The notes: generated by a model from the sequence alone, not told the origin. Shown: positions 46,213 through 54,400, counted from the stretch's first letter. The stretch is 64,000 bases of DNA from Marinobacter nauticus (GCF_003634635.1 NZ_RBJB01000003.1:496001-560000), one strand, 5' to 3'. Made by a program: numbers and translations.

Positions 46213-47460
46213 TCAAATCAACTGCCGAATCTCATTAGCCTGCCAGGTTTGAATATTGCCTCTGATAGCCATTCGATAAGTCAGGGCGGCAACAACAAAC
46301 AGGTTAATCATAAGCAGCAGGCCCTCGATACCCACAATGCCATAAAGGGCGAGGCTGTCAGAGCTCAGCAACCCGGTAGCGAGTGCTGTTGTGGTGAACA
46401 GTGCTGTAATCACATAGCTGGACACCATCATGCACACCAGTCCCAGCGAGAAGATAAGCGGCCTCTGTTCCTGAAACAGGTGCCTGAAAAAGCCATTGCG
46501 CCAAAGCGCAAACAACACCAGCAATGCCAGAACCACCGTTCCCGAGGCTCCCCAGGCAATCATATTCTTCGTCGCGAGATCAAACTCTCCGAAATGCTTT
46601 CCATAGTTCAGATAATTACGAACCATGGCGATCATCCACACATTGAGGGTTGTGACAGCAGTGCCGAAGTTCATTACTCTGGCCCAGCTTTTCTCCTGCG
46701 CCTCCCGGTCAGACACGGCTTCTCTCAGGGAGAATAAAGCGCCCATATCCTGACGGAACACCCGGAAGTAACTGAAGAACACCCAGGCAGAAAGCACCAA
46801 AAAGGCCATGGAAGCCGCCAAGGATGTGGCTGTAACGGCAACGTGCTCGCCAAGTGCACCGGGCCCGGCAATATTTAACGCCATGAAGCCAAGGGAGAAG
46901 GGAACCACCATTGAGGCCTGTTCCTCACGCTCAGGATAAGCCCGCTTTAGCTGAGCCCGAGCCTTGGCGTACCAAGACAGAAGTATCAGGGCAAGCGCAG
47001 CTACCACGAGGTCATAAGCTAACCAGAAAGGCAAGAGGAGGTTATCGGCCTTGGTATCCAGGCCGAAAATAATGATGGTGGCAAATAATGAAACATTCCC
47101 GTACATTCCGAGAGAAAGCGGGAGCCCGAACCATCCTGCAGCTTCCATGGGATCAGAGTCTGATAACTGATGGCCACCCGCCCTCAGATATTGAACCGAG
47201 CGCAGGATAAAATAGGGAATTAACAGGCTGCCCACGATAAACAGTAGCCAGAAGCCATACCAACTCAACCATATTCCCAGAAAAGCCAGCCCATCCAGAG
47301 ACGCAAGCTGAGCATTGAATTGCTCCACCGAGGGGGCAAAGTGCCTTTTATGCGGTATAAAAACTTTCAGGATGAAGATCAGCATAATACTGGTCCCCAT
47401 CAGCCCCAGCGGCATTAGCCAGTGCCTGGGATGCCATTTCTGTTTCGCAAGATCGCTCAT
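46213..47460 (-). CDS. Multi-helix membrane protein of unknown function
   Basis: The 415-residue protein has about ten hydrophobic segments and short charged loops, with a GYGNVSLF-like segment (SLGMYGNVSLFATIII) and AGPGALGEHVAVTATSLAA in the middle. It resembles a transporter or sensor, but I cannot name the family. GAGGAAA lies before the ATG at 47460. It stands alone. Confidence 0.65.
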   Translation of the reverse strand: MSDLAKQKWHPRHWLMPLGLMGTSIMLIFILKVFIPHKRHFAPSVEQFNAQLASLDGLAFLGIWLSWYGFWLLFIVGSLLIPYFILRSVQYLRAGGHQLSDSDPMEAAGWFGLPLSLGMYGNVSLFATIIIFGLDTKADNLLLPFWLAYDLVVAALALILLSWYAKARAQLKRAYPEREEQASMVVPFSLGFMALNIAGPGALGEHVAVTATSLAASMAFLVLSAWVFFSYFRVFRQDMGALFSLREAVSDREAQEKSWARVMNFGTAVTTLNVWMIAMVRNYLNYGKHFGEFDLATKNMIAWGASGTVVLALLVLFALWRNGFFRHLFQEQRPLIFSLGLVCMMVSSYVITALFTTTALATGLLSSDSLALYGIVGIEGLLLMINLFVVAALTYRMAIRGNIQTWQANEIRQLI

Positions 47461-47617
47461 GCCATTTCCTCACCGTATCTCATCAAAAGATGCATACCTA
47501 TCGCTAACGGTTTTATGATATTGCGGGTGATTGGGCGGGGTCAGTGATAAAGTCACACTTCAAATGCGGGTCTGGCTGCAAATCGGTTAGATGGCCTAGT
47601 TGATTTAACCGGTAGCT

Positions 47618-47980
47618 TCAGATCTTTTCATTCAGGATATAGTCACGCAGCGCCAACGCATTGTTGTGCTCGGTGTCCTTTGCGGCAAATACCAGTGTTA
47701 TGCGTTTGTGCTCATCAAGGATCTTCCGGAGCGTTTCCCGGTCATCTGCCGCCTCATCGGACTTGAGCTCTCTCAGGTAGCGGTCACAGAACTCCGACCA
47801 TTTGTCCGGATCATGACCAAACCATTTACGTAAATCGGTAGACGGCGCCAGTCCTTTCAACCAGTGAGTGATGTCGGCCTCTTCCTTGGCAACACCCCGG
47901 GGCCAGATTCGGTCTACCAGAATTCGTGGGCCGTCTGAGCGGGCAGCTGTGTCGTAGGCTCGTTTGAGGCGAATTTCCAT
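47618..47980 (-). CDS. DUF488 family protein (YeaO-like)
   Basis: The 120-residue protein begins MEIRLKRAYDTAARSDGPRILVDRIWPRGV and has WFGHDPDKWSEFCDRYLREL and TLVFAAKDTEHNNALAL, all typical of DUF488. The function is unknown. It lies 37 bp after nrdG on the same strand. Confidence 0.9.
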   Translation of the reverse strand: MEIRLKRAYDTAARSDGPRILVDRIWPRGVAKEEADITHWLKGLAPSTDLRKWFGHDPDKWSEFCDRYLRELKSDEAADDRETLRKILDEHKRITLVFAAKDTEHNNALALRDYILNEKI

Positions 47981-48016
47981 AGGAACGCTCCCCGATATGT
48001 GAGTGTACTTGCCAGC

Positions 48017-48721
48017 CTACTCACGAATATCGAACGTTTCAAAAAGCGGAGCGAGGTTATTGCTGACGTTTTGCGTCTCGTCCAGGCTCAGATACCCGGC
48101 CCCAATAGAGGCATTCAGCATCTGAGCACTGCGGGCAATCTGCACCGCAAACCTACGCACGCCCTGATCCGCCAGCCGCTGCCCCACAGCAATCACATGT
48201 TCTGGTGACTGCAGGGCGGCATGCCAGGTCATCCGGCACTCGAAGTCCAGGCCGGAATCTTGCAGCGCTGAGATGGCCGCCCAGCTCTCCTGTCCAGAAT
48301 GCCGGTTGGTTGTGATGATTTCATAGTCTGCTGGCAGCGCCTTGATATCCAGGCCCACCCAATCCAGCCAAGGCAACAGCCTTTCCAGCAGTTTCAGATG
48401 CGGGGCACCGGTGTGCAGGCCGTTGCGAAATTTCATGGCCCGGGTTTGTTGCAAAGCCGGTAGCAGGGCTTTCTGGATGGTGGGTTCACCGCCACTGAAC
48501 ACCACCGCATCTAGCAATCCCTGGCGACGTTCAAGGTGCCGGCGGGCCTGCTGCCAGGTGACTTTTTCATCACCGGGTTCCAGTGGAATTAGATGAGGGT
48601 TATGGCAGTAATGGCAACGCCAGGGGCAACCCTGCAGAAACAAGGTTGCCGCCAGGTGTTGCGGATAATCGACGCTGGAGAAGGCGGCCATGCCGCCGAT
48701 CACCAGGTTATCCGCCGTCAT
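48017..48721 (-). CDS. nrdG: Anaerobic ribonucleotide reductase activating enzyme NrdG
   Basis: The 234-residue radical SAM protein has CPWRCHYCHNP (CxxxCxxC) at about residue 32 and VVFSGGEPTIQ. It places the glycyl radical on class III ribonucleotide reductase. Here its target glycine appears to lie on the separate 48-residue protein whose gene ends one base before the nrdG start, so close coupling of the two makes sense. Confidence 0.93.
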   Translation of the reverse strand: MTADNLVIGGMAAFSSVDYPQHLAATLFLQGCPWRCHYCHNPHLIPLEPGDEKVTWQQARRHLERRQGLLDAVVFSGGEPTIQKALLPALQQTRAMKFRNGLHTGAPHLKLLERLLPWLDWVGLDIKALPADYEIITTNRHSGQESWAAISALQDSGLDFECRMTWHAALQSPEHVIAVGQRLADQGVRRFAVQIARSAQMLNASIGAGYLSLDETQNVSNNLAPLFETFDIRE

Positions 48722-48722
48722 T

Positions 48723-48869
48723 TCAACGTTCCCGGAAGTGGGTGCGTTCGCGGTGCTCGGACTGTTTGCCTTTATTGAAGGCAGAAACCGGGCGGTGGTA
48801 GCCCATCACGCGAGTCCAGACTTCACAACGTTGGCGCTGGCTGTTTTCAAGTGGCTTCTGGTTTTCCAT
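48723..48869 (-). CDS. Stand-alone glycyl-radical domain of class III ribonucleotide reductase (NRDD-type)
   Basis: The 48-residue protein reads RCEVWTRVMGYHRP then SAFNKGKQSEHRERTHF. This aligns with the C-terminal glycyl-radical segment of class III NrdD, where E. coli has RVCGYLG followed by ARPFNAGKQEE; Gly 23 would be the radical site. The large NrdD upstream ends before this segment. AAAAGGAG precedes the ATG at 48869. It ends one base before nrdG. A hairpin and a terminator-like stem separate it from nrdD. Confidence 0.85.
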   Translation of the reverse strand: MENQKPLENSQRQRCEVWTRVMGYHRPVSAFNKGKQSEHRERTHFRER

Positions 48870-48890
48870 GCCGTTCTCCTTTTGCTTTAC

Positions 48891-48930
48891 AAAAAAGCCG
48901 GTGTCGACGATGGCTTACGGCAACACCGGC
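48891..48930 (-). terminator. Terminator-like hairpin between nrdD and the radical-domain gene
   Basis: On the minus strand GCCGGTGT / ACACCGGC (8 bp) encloses 18 bases and is followed by six T. It lies 22 bp before the radical-domain ATG, inside what looks like one operon, so it may lower or regulate read-through. Confidence 0.72.
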
Positions 48931-48936
48931 GACTCA

Positions 48937-48961
48937 GGAACCAGGCAAACTGCCTGGCTCC
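48937..48961 (-). other. Strong hairpin just after nrdD
   Basis: GGAGCCAGGCA-GTT-TGCCTGGTTCC forms an 11 bp stem with one G-U pair and a 3-base loop. It starts 5 bp after the nrdD stop and directly precedes the terminator-like stem. It may stabilise the nrdD mRNA end. Confidence 0.72.
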
Positions 48962-48966
48962 ACTAT

Positions 48967-50718
48967 TCACGCGGATGTTGTGGCCTTAACAGGCAATGCC
49001 TGGCCAGCCAGCAATAGCTCGTCGCACCTGGGGCAGAACTCGTGTTCGCCATTCAGGTAACCGTGTACCGGGCAGATGGAAAATGTCGGGGTGACAGTAA
49101 TGTACGGCAGCCGGTAGTTCTCTAGAACGGTTTTCACAAACCGGGCACAGGTGGCGGCATCGCTGATGCGCTCGCGCATATATAAATGCAGTACCGTGCC
49201 ACCGGTATAGCGGGTTTGCAGTTCATCCTGCAAATCCAGCGCCTCAAACGGGTCGTCGGTATAGCCCACGGGCAGTTGGCTGGAGTTGGTGTAGTAAGGC
49301 GCCTCGTCGGTGCCCGCCTGCAGTATGTCGGGAAAACGCTTACGATCTTCCCTGGCGAACCGGTAGGTGGTGCCCTCGGCAGGTGTAGCCTCCAGGTTGT
49401 AAAGATGCCCGGTTTCTTCCTGGTACTGCTTCATTCTGTCCCGCACATGATCCAGCAATTCCAGAGCGAACTCCCTGCCCCAGTCACTGCTGATATCTTC
49501 CCGGTCATCGGTGAAGTTCCGGATCATCTCATTCAGGCCATTTACCCCAATGGTTGAAAAGTGGTTTCTCAGGGTACCCAGATACCGCTTGGTATAGGGA
49601 AACAGACCTTCCAGCATCAGTTGCCCGATGACCTGTCGCTTGGTTTCCAGGCTGTCACGGGCCAGATCCATCAATTGATCCAGCCGGGCCATCAAAGCAG
49701 GTTTGTTACCTCTATACAGATAACCCAGGCGGGCGCAGTTCACGGTCACCACACCCAGCGAACCGGTCTGCTCGGCCGAGCCGAACAGGCCGTTGCCGCG
49801 CTTGAGCAATTCGCGCAGATCCAACTGCAGGCGACAACACATGGAGCGCACCATGTTTGGCTCAAGATCCGAATTCAGAAAGTTCTGAAAATACGGCAGG
49901 CCATAGCGGGCGGTCATCTCGAACAGTCGCAAGGCGTTTTCTGAGTGCCAGTCGAAATCCCGGGTAATGTTGTAGGTGGGAATGGGAAAGGTGAACACCC
50001 GCCCCATGCTGTCACCGGCGGTCATCACCTCGATATATGCCCGGTTGATCATGTCCATTTCAGCTTGCAGGTCACCGTAGCTGAAAGGCATTTCCTCGCT
50101 CGCAATCACCGGAACCTGATCCCGCAAATCCTCCGGGCATACCCAGTCAAAGGTGATGTTGGTAAAGGGTGTCTGGGTGCCCCAGCGGGAGGGTACATTC
50201 AGGTTGTAGACAAACTCCTGAATGCACTGGCGCACGGTGGCGTAGTCGAGATTGTCCTTACGGATAAATGGTGCGAGATAGGTATCGAAAGAGCTGAAGG
50301 CCTGGGCTCCGGCCCATTCATTCTGCAACGTGCCGAGAAAGTTCACCATCTGGCCGATGGCGCTGGAGAGATGTTTCGGCGGTGCTGACTCCACTTTGCC
50401 GGGCACTCCGTTCAGACCTTCGTGGAGCAGTGTACGCAACGACCAGCCAGCACAATATCCGCTGAGCATATCCAGATCGTGTATATGAATATCGGCGTTT
50501 CGGTGAGCTTCCCCAATGGCGGGCGTGTAAACGTCGTTCAGCCAGTAGTTGGCGATGACTTTGCCCGCTGTATTCAGGATCAGCCCGCCGAGCGAGTAGC
50601 CCTGATTGGCATTGGCGTTTACCCGCCAGTCACTGCGGTGCAGGTATTCCCGGACCGTGCCGGAGATATCCAGTTTCGAGGCGTCTGAAGACGGTGCATG
50701 GGATGGGGTGGCGGGCAT
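48967..50718 (-). CDS. nrdD: Anaerobic (class III) ribonucleoside-triphosphate reductase, large part lacking the glycyl-radical segment
   Basis: The 583-residue protein has class III RNR features: HIHDLDMLSGYCAGWSL, RSMCCRLQLDL (active-site cysteine region), GSLGVVTVNCARLGY and a C-terminal zinc site CPVHGYL...CPRCDEL. It reduces NTPs to dNTPs without oxygen. The protein ends right after the zinc site, lacking the RVxGY glycyl segment found separately downstream. The N-terminus has no ATP-cone. The ATG at 50718 with AGGAGG five bases upstream is chosen; the frame is open to 50832, but that stretch is the riboswitch platform. Confidence 0.9.
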   Translation of the reverse strand: MPATPSHAPSSDASKLDISGTVREYLHRSDWRVNANANQGYSLGGLILNTAGKVIANYWLNDVYTPAIGEAHRNADIHIHDLDMLSGYCAGWSLRTLLHEGLNGVPGKVESAPPKHLSSAIGQMVNFLGTLQNEWAGAQAFSSFDTYLAPFIRKDNLDYATVRQCIQEFVYNLNVPSRWGTQTPFTNITFDWVCPEDLRDQVPVIASEEMPFSYGDLQAEMDMINRAYIEVMTAGDSMGRVFTFPIPTYNITRDFDWHSENALRLFEMTARYGLPYFQNFLNSDLEPNMVRSMCCRLQLDLRELLKRGNGLFGSAEQTGSLGVVTVNCARLGYLYRGNKPALMARLDQLMDLARDSLETKRQVIGQLMLEGLFPYTKRYLGTLRNHFSTIGVNGLNEMIRNFTDDREDISSDWGREFALELLDHVRDRMKQYQEETGHLYNLEATPAEGTTYRFAREDRKRFPDILQAGTDEAPYYTNSSQLPVGYTDDPFEALDLQDELQTRYTGGTVLHLYMRERISDAATCARFVKTVLENYRLPYITVTPTFSICPVHGYLNGEHEFCPRCDELLLAGQALPVKATTSA

Positions 50719-50722
50719 GGTT

Positions 50723-50766
50723 CCTCCTGAAAGCGCGTCGGGGGCAGCCTCTCGCGCTGTCAGGAG
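50723..50766 (-). promoter_or_regulatory. Hairpin that can mask the nrdD ribosome-binding site
   Basis: CTCCTGA (50766-50760) pairs with TCAGGAG (50730-50724), and AGCGCG (50758-50753) with CGCGCT (50737-50732), a 13 bp stem with one mismatch. The AGGAGG site of nrdD lies inside the descending arm. It follows the cobalamin aptamer, as expected of a translation-controlling expression platform. Confidence 0.75.
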
Positions 50767-50834
50767 ATCAGGCACAGCAACGCCACGCCAGATCATCTGA
50801 TCACCCTGAGTCGCGAAGGTGCCATGTATCATGT

Positions 50835-50985
50835 GCCTGGCAGGTCTTCGGACTCAGGGGCGGTGAACCTTTCGGTTCGGCCTTGCGGGGCGACTTCCCG
50901 GCATTTGCCAGTGTCTCGCTACCCCACTCGTTCCCCAATACCGCTGCGCGTCAGTTCCGGAGTCTCACCGGATTCCGCACCACAA
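50835..50985 (-). promoter_or_regulatory. Cobalamin (B12) riboswitch upstream of nrdD
   Basis: On the minus strand the aptamer core reads GGAATCCGGTGAGACTCCGG, then AACTGACGCGCAGCGGTA (the B12-box type segment), and ends GAGTCCGAAGACCTGCC, the 3' core element of cobalamin riboswitches. It lies in the nrdD 5' leader, about 120 bases before the start codon. The expected effect is repression of the class III reductase when B12 is plentiful. Exact ends are approximate. Confidence 0.9.
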
Positions 50986-51047
50986 TCACAACATATTGTG
51001 GATTACCAGAACGAAAGCACTATATACGGCATTTTCAGCCGACTCAA
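50986..51047 (-). promoter_or_regulatory. nrdD promoter with possible NrdR boxes
   Basis: TTGAGT (51042-51047) and TATAGT (51019-51024) are separated by exactly 17 bp, a good sigma-70 promoter. Stretches resembling the NrdR box lie at 51016-51031 (over the -10, core CACTATATA) and 50986-51001 (CACAATATGTTGTG), with centres 30 bp apart. The second can also fold as an RNA stem of the leader, so its role is uncertain. Confidence 0.6.
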
Positions 51048-51092
51048 GATATTATTTATTTTATTTAAATGTTTAAACTAAGGGTAACCGGC

Positions 51093-52094
51093 TTACCCCA
51101 GAATCAGCGGGGTTACCACTGCGCCTCCAACCAGCAGAGTTATGAACAGACACAAGGCCAGCACAAAGGGCTTCACACCCAGGCTTCGAAGGGCTTCAAT
51201 TCGGGTCTGGAAACCCAGTGCTGCCAAGGCCATGGTCATAGCTACCTGCCCTGCGAGCATCAACCCGCCCTGAATCTGACCAGGTAACTGAAGCACACTG
51301 TTGAGCCCGACAATCGCCATGAAACCAAAGGCAAACCAGGGGATCACCAGTTTCTGCTCACCCTGTTCTGCACCGTCGGCATGAGCGGCCCGGTAGCGAT
51401 TCCAGATTTGCCCTATTACCAGCAGGAAGGGCACCAGGAGCATTACCCGAACCACCTTCACAATCACCGCATTGGTGAGGGCGTCCTGCCCCACCGCACC
51501 ACCGGCAGCGACCACTTGCGCCACCTCATGCACAGTAGAACCGATATACACTCCGTACAGACCTTCATCCCAGCCCATCAATGGATAAAGAACGGGATAC
51601 ACGAACATGGCCAGCGTTCCGAACAGCACCACAGTGGCCACCGCCATAGACGTTGCCGCCGGCCGTGACCGGATGGTGCCTTCGGTGGCCAGTACCGCAG
51701 CCGCCCCGCAAATCGCACTGCCGGCGCTGGTCAGAATGGCAGTATCCCGATCCAGTTTCAGCCAGCGGGTACCCAGCCAGAAACCTACTGTGGTAATGGT
51801 CACTACCACCAGGCTATCCAGGAGCACCACTTTTGGCCCAAGGGCCATCAGTTGCTGCACCGTGAGGGAGAAACCGAACAGGACAATACCGCCTCGCAGC
51901 AACCAGCGGGCAGAAAAGCCCAGACCCGGCGCCACGCCCTTTAACCGCTTACCCGCGGCCAGATTACCGAACAGCAGCCCCAGCAACAGGGTAAACACCA
52001 GAGGCCCCAGGCCGGTTTGCTGCACTGGCGGCAAGGCGGCAATGCCATAGCCAGCCAGTGTCAGAAACGCACACAATGCCAATCCCCTGAACAT
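51093..52094 (-). CDS. YeiH family (UPF0324) putative sulfate exporter
   Basis: The 333-residue protein has about nine to ten helices and family motifs LLRGGIVLFGFSLT, SAGSAICGAAAVLA and YIGSTVHEVAQVVAAG. The family is annotated as putative sulfate exporters, with little direct proof. GGAGATAGAG lies before the ATG. Two palindromes stand upstream (52113-52128 and 52171-52186). It is followed by the nrdD promoter region. Confidence 0.88.
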   Translation of the reverse strand: MFRGLALCAFLTLAGYGIAALPPVQQTGLGPLVFTLLLGLLFGNLAAGKRLKGVAPGLGFSARWLLRGGIVLFGFSLTVQQLMALGPKVVLLDSLVVVTITTVGFWLGTRWLKLDRDTAILTSAGSAICGAAAVLATEGTIRSRPAATSMAVATVVLFGTLAMFVYPVLYPLMGWDEGLYGVYIGSTVHEVAQVVAAGGAVGQDALTNAVIVKVVRVMLLVPFLLVIGQIWNRYRAAHADGAEQGEQKLVIPWFAFGFMAIVGLNSVLQLPGQIQGGLMLAGQVAMTMALAALGFQTRIEALRSLGVKPFVLALCLFITLLVGGAVVTPLILG

Positions 52095-52112
52095 CTCTAT
52101 CTCCGAACTTTT

Positions 52113-52186
52113 GAATATATGGATATTCTATAGTTTTCAGAGATATCTAAAAAAAGGGTATTTTGAGTTTATTTAATCGATTAAAT
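52113..52186. promoter_or_regulatory. Two palindromes upstream of the YeiH-type gene
   Basis: GAATATATGGATATTC (52113-52128; 6-4-6) and ATTTAATCGATTAAAT (52171-52186; 16 bp perfect) lie within 95 bp of the start codon. They are likely operator sites, but the regulator is not encoded next to the gene and was not identified. Confidence 0.5.
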
Positions 52187-52211
52187 AGATATAAGCAGAG
52201 CCACAGACTGG

Positions 52212-53108
52212 CTAGCCATAATTCACCAGGTCCATCCCCGGCTTGCCATACCAGTACCCGTTGCAGGGTGGCGCTTCTACCAGCTTCAGCGGGTCGGCGA
52301 CCGGCACTTCCCCCCGGCGCACCTGATCAAAGCGTTTGACCACTTGTTCCATCCCTTGATGCTCCGGGCTCAGTCGCACGGTACTGACACCCATACGCTC
52401 CATCTCCGGTAGTTCCCTCATCAGGTCGTAGCGCGAGCCGGAGAGCGTGGAAATGCCATTGATCCGGAACAGTTCCTGGCTTTCCCTGGAACGCAGTTCC
52501 ATGCCATCTGGATGCTCCAGGCAACGGAATTCGCAGTTGTCTTTAGGCAGGTTGTAATGACGGGCAGTGAAACAGCGAGACGACCAGGCCAATGGCAGGA
52601 AACCCCAGGAGAATACCTCGGCGGGCAGATCCAGGCCGTCGGCCTTCAGCTCCCGGATCAGCTGCTCCAGGGTTTCCTTGCCCAGTTCCACCGGCAGGTT
52701 CCAGCCCTGCAAGCCCTGCCTGGCCAGGATCTTCAGGGTGGCCACGTTGTAGATGTTCATGGACGGGCCGGTAATAAACGGAATCTTGTTGCGGATCGCC
52801 ACCTGCAGGGCACTCTGGTCGTTGGCCTCCACCAGAAACTCATCCTGTTCGCAAAACCGACGAAGTCGCCGCAAATCCGCTTCGGATTCGATCAGCGTCA
52901 ATGTGGAAAGCACCACGTTCTTGCCACAAGCCTTCAGATCCCGGGCCAGGTCCAGCCAGTCATCGGGCTTCAGTTCGCGTCGGCGGGAGCACACCACTTC
53001 GCCAAGATAGATGGTATCTACTGGCCACTCCGCAGCGTTAGCGTAGAAATCGAATACGGACTGCTTGGTCCAGAACCACAGAATCGGGCCAAGAGAGAGT
53101 TTCATCAT
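52212..53108 (-). CDS. ubiV: UbiV, U32-family partner in oxygen-independent ubiquinone synthesis
   Basis: The 298-residue protein is a peptidase-U32-like protein with the UbiV cysteine pattern: one Cys in [12 protein letters not shown] near residue 40 and three in [19 protein letters not shown] around 175-195, which bind a 4Fe-4S cluster. With UbiU it forms the complex that hydroxylates the ubiquinone ring without O2. The ATG at 53108 is chosen. It begins 13 bp after ubiU. Confidence 0.93.
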   Translation of the reverse strand: MMKLSLGPILWFWTKQSVFDFYANAAEWPVDTIYLGEVVCSRRRELKPDDWLDLARDLKACGKNVVLSTLTLIESEADLRRLRRFCEQDEFLVEANDQSALQVAIRNKIPFITGPSMNIYNVATLKILARQGLQGWNLPVELGKETLEQLIRELKADGLDLPAEVFSWGFLPLAWSSRCFTARHYNLPKDNCEFRCLEHPDGMELRSRESQELFRINGISTLSGSRYDLMRELPEMERMGVSTVRLSPEHQGMEQVVKRFDQVRRGEVPVADPLKLVEAPPCNGYWYGKPGMDLVNYG

Positions 53109-53121
53109 AGCGAGCAAAACC

Positions 53122-54117
53122 TTATTTCCACTTGCGATGGTAGGCCCCGATGGTGGTCAGGCCACCCTCGGAAAGGCCGGCGAGAGTGCTATTCCAGGCA
53201 CTGTCTACAGCAAAGCTGTCCGGAGTGGTCTGAACCCGGTCCAGGGCCTGGCGCCAGGTTCGGGCAACATCTGCAATGTAAGCCGGGCTGCGCTGGCGGC
53301 CCTCGATTTTCACTGCGCTGATACCCAGCGCCTTCAACTCCGGCAGAAGATCCATGGTATTCAGGCTTACCGGCTCTTCGATGGCATGGTACACGCTGCC
53401 CTCCACTTCAAACCGGCCCTTGCACAGGGTTGGGTAACCGGCAGATTCACCGGGGCCATAGCGATCAATGAGCACTTCATTCAGGCGGGATTCCAGCCCC
53501 TGAGAGGTTTCCTGCCAACGCACCGCCTTGGCCGGTGAACAGGCACCCCGGGTATTGGGGGATTCATCCGTGAGGTAAGAAGACAGGTAGCAGCGCCCCT
53601 CCGCCATAATGCACAGGCTGCCGAAGGCAAAAACTTCCAGCTCCACTGGGCTATGCTTGGCCACACCCCGAACCTGATCCAGAGACAGCACACGCGGCAG
53701 CACTGCCCGGCGGATATCGAAGTTGTCCTTGTAGAACGACAGGGCCTCATGGCTGGTGGCAGAACCCTGAACCGACAAATGCCGGGGGATATCCGGGTGC
53801 CTGTTTGCAGCGTAATCCAGCAGTCCCATATCGGCCAGGATAATGGCATCCACTCCAAGGCCGGCGGCACGATCCACCGCGGCTGTCCAGTGTTCCCAGC
53901 CATCCGGTTGCGGATAGGTATTGATGGCACAGAACACACGACTGCCTTTTGAATGAGCGTACTCAATGCCCTCGGCTGCACGTTTGTCGTTAAAATTCAG
54001 GCCAGCAAACTGGCGGGCGTTGGTACTGTCCCGGAAGCCGAAATAGACCGCATCGGCTCCATTGTCCACGGCGGTTTTAAGGGCGGGAAGGCTACCAGCC
54101 GGGCATACAAGTTCCAT
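53122..54117 (-). CDS. ubiU: UbiU, U32-family protein in oxygen-independent ubiquinone synthesis
   Basis: The 331-residue protein starts [27 protein letters not shown] and has the UbiU cysteine set [28 protein letters not shown] plus YPTLCKGRF, ligands of a 4Fe-4S cluster. It heads the ubiUV operon. An FNR-like box lies about 60 bp upstream. Together with UbiT (36.5 kb) it allows ubiquinone to be made during denitrification. Confidence 0.94.
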   Translation of the reverse strand: MELVCPAGSLPALKTAVDNGADAVYFGFRDSTNARQFAGLNFNDKRAAEGIEYAHSKGSRVFCAINTYPQPDGWEHWTAAVDRAAGLGVDAIILADMGLLDYAANRHPDIPRHLSVQGSATSHEALSFYKDNFDIRRAVLPRVLSLDQVRGVAKHSPVELEVFAFGSLCIMAEGRCYLSSYLTDESPNTRGACSPAKAVRWQETSQGLESRLNEVLIDRYGPGESAGYPTLCKGRFEVEGSVYHAIEEPVSLNTMDLLPELKALGISAVKIEGRQRSPAYIADVARTWRQALDRVQTTPDSFAVDSAWNSTLAGLSEGGLTTIGAYHRKWK

Positions 54118-54174
54118 GGTTTTCTCCGCTGAGCACGTTGCCGTGCACCTTACCGGTCAGCGACTTAGCCCACC

Positions 54175-54188
54175 TTGACCTTTGTCAG
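54175..54188 (-). promoter_or_regulatory. FNR-like box upstream of ubiU
   Basis: TTGAC-CTTT-GTCAG (plus-strand reading) has one perfect half and one with a terminal mismatch. On the minus strand a TAAGGT hexamer is centred 31 bp downstream (54148-54153), close to class II spacing. Confidence 0.5.
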
Positions 54189-54192
54189 CGGA

Positions 54193-54210
54193 TTGACCGA
54201 AACCGGTCAA
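54193..54210. promoter_or_regulatory. Perfect inverted repeat between ubiU and the chemoreceptor gene
   Basis: TTGACCG-AAAC-CGGTCAA is an 18 bp perfect 7-4-7 inverted repeat, 5 bp from the FNR-like box. It may be an operator for a dimeric regulator; none is identified. Confidence 0.45.
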
Positions 54211-54400
54211 ATACCCCTTTGGCAATACTCTACGCATTAACCCCTACCTGAACCAAAACTGCCTAAAACTCATTGCTTTAACTTTTTATTACAAGCACTT
54301 ACATGTGGAAATCTACCCCCTCAGGTACCCCAAGGCGTCAATGGTCTGAACTGCTACACTTATCCACAATGGACGCCATTCTCAATGATGAGGCCCTCCC

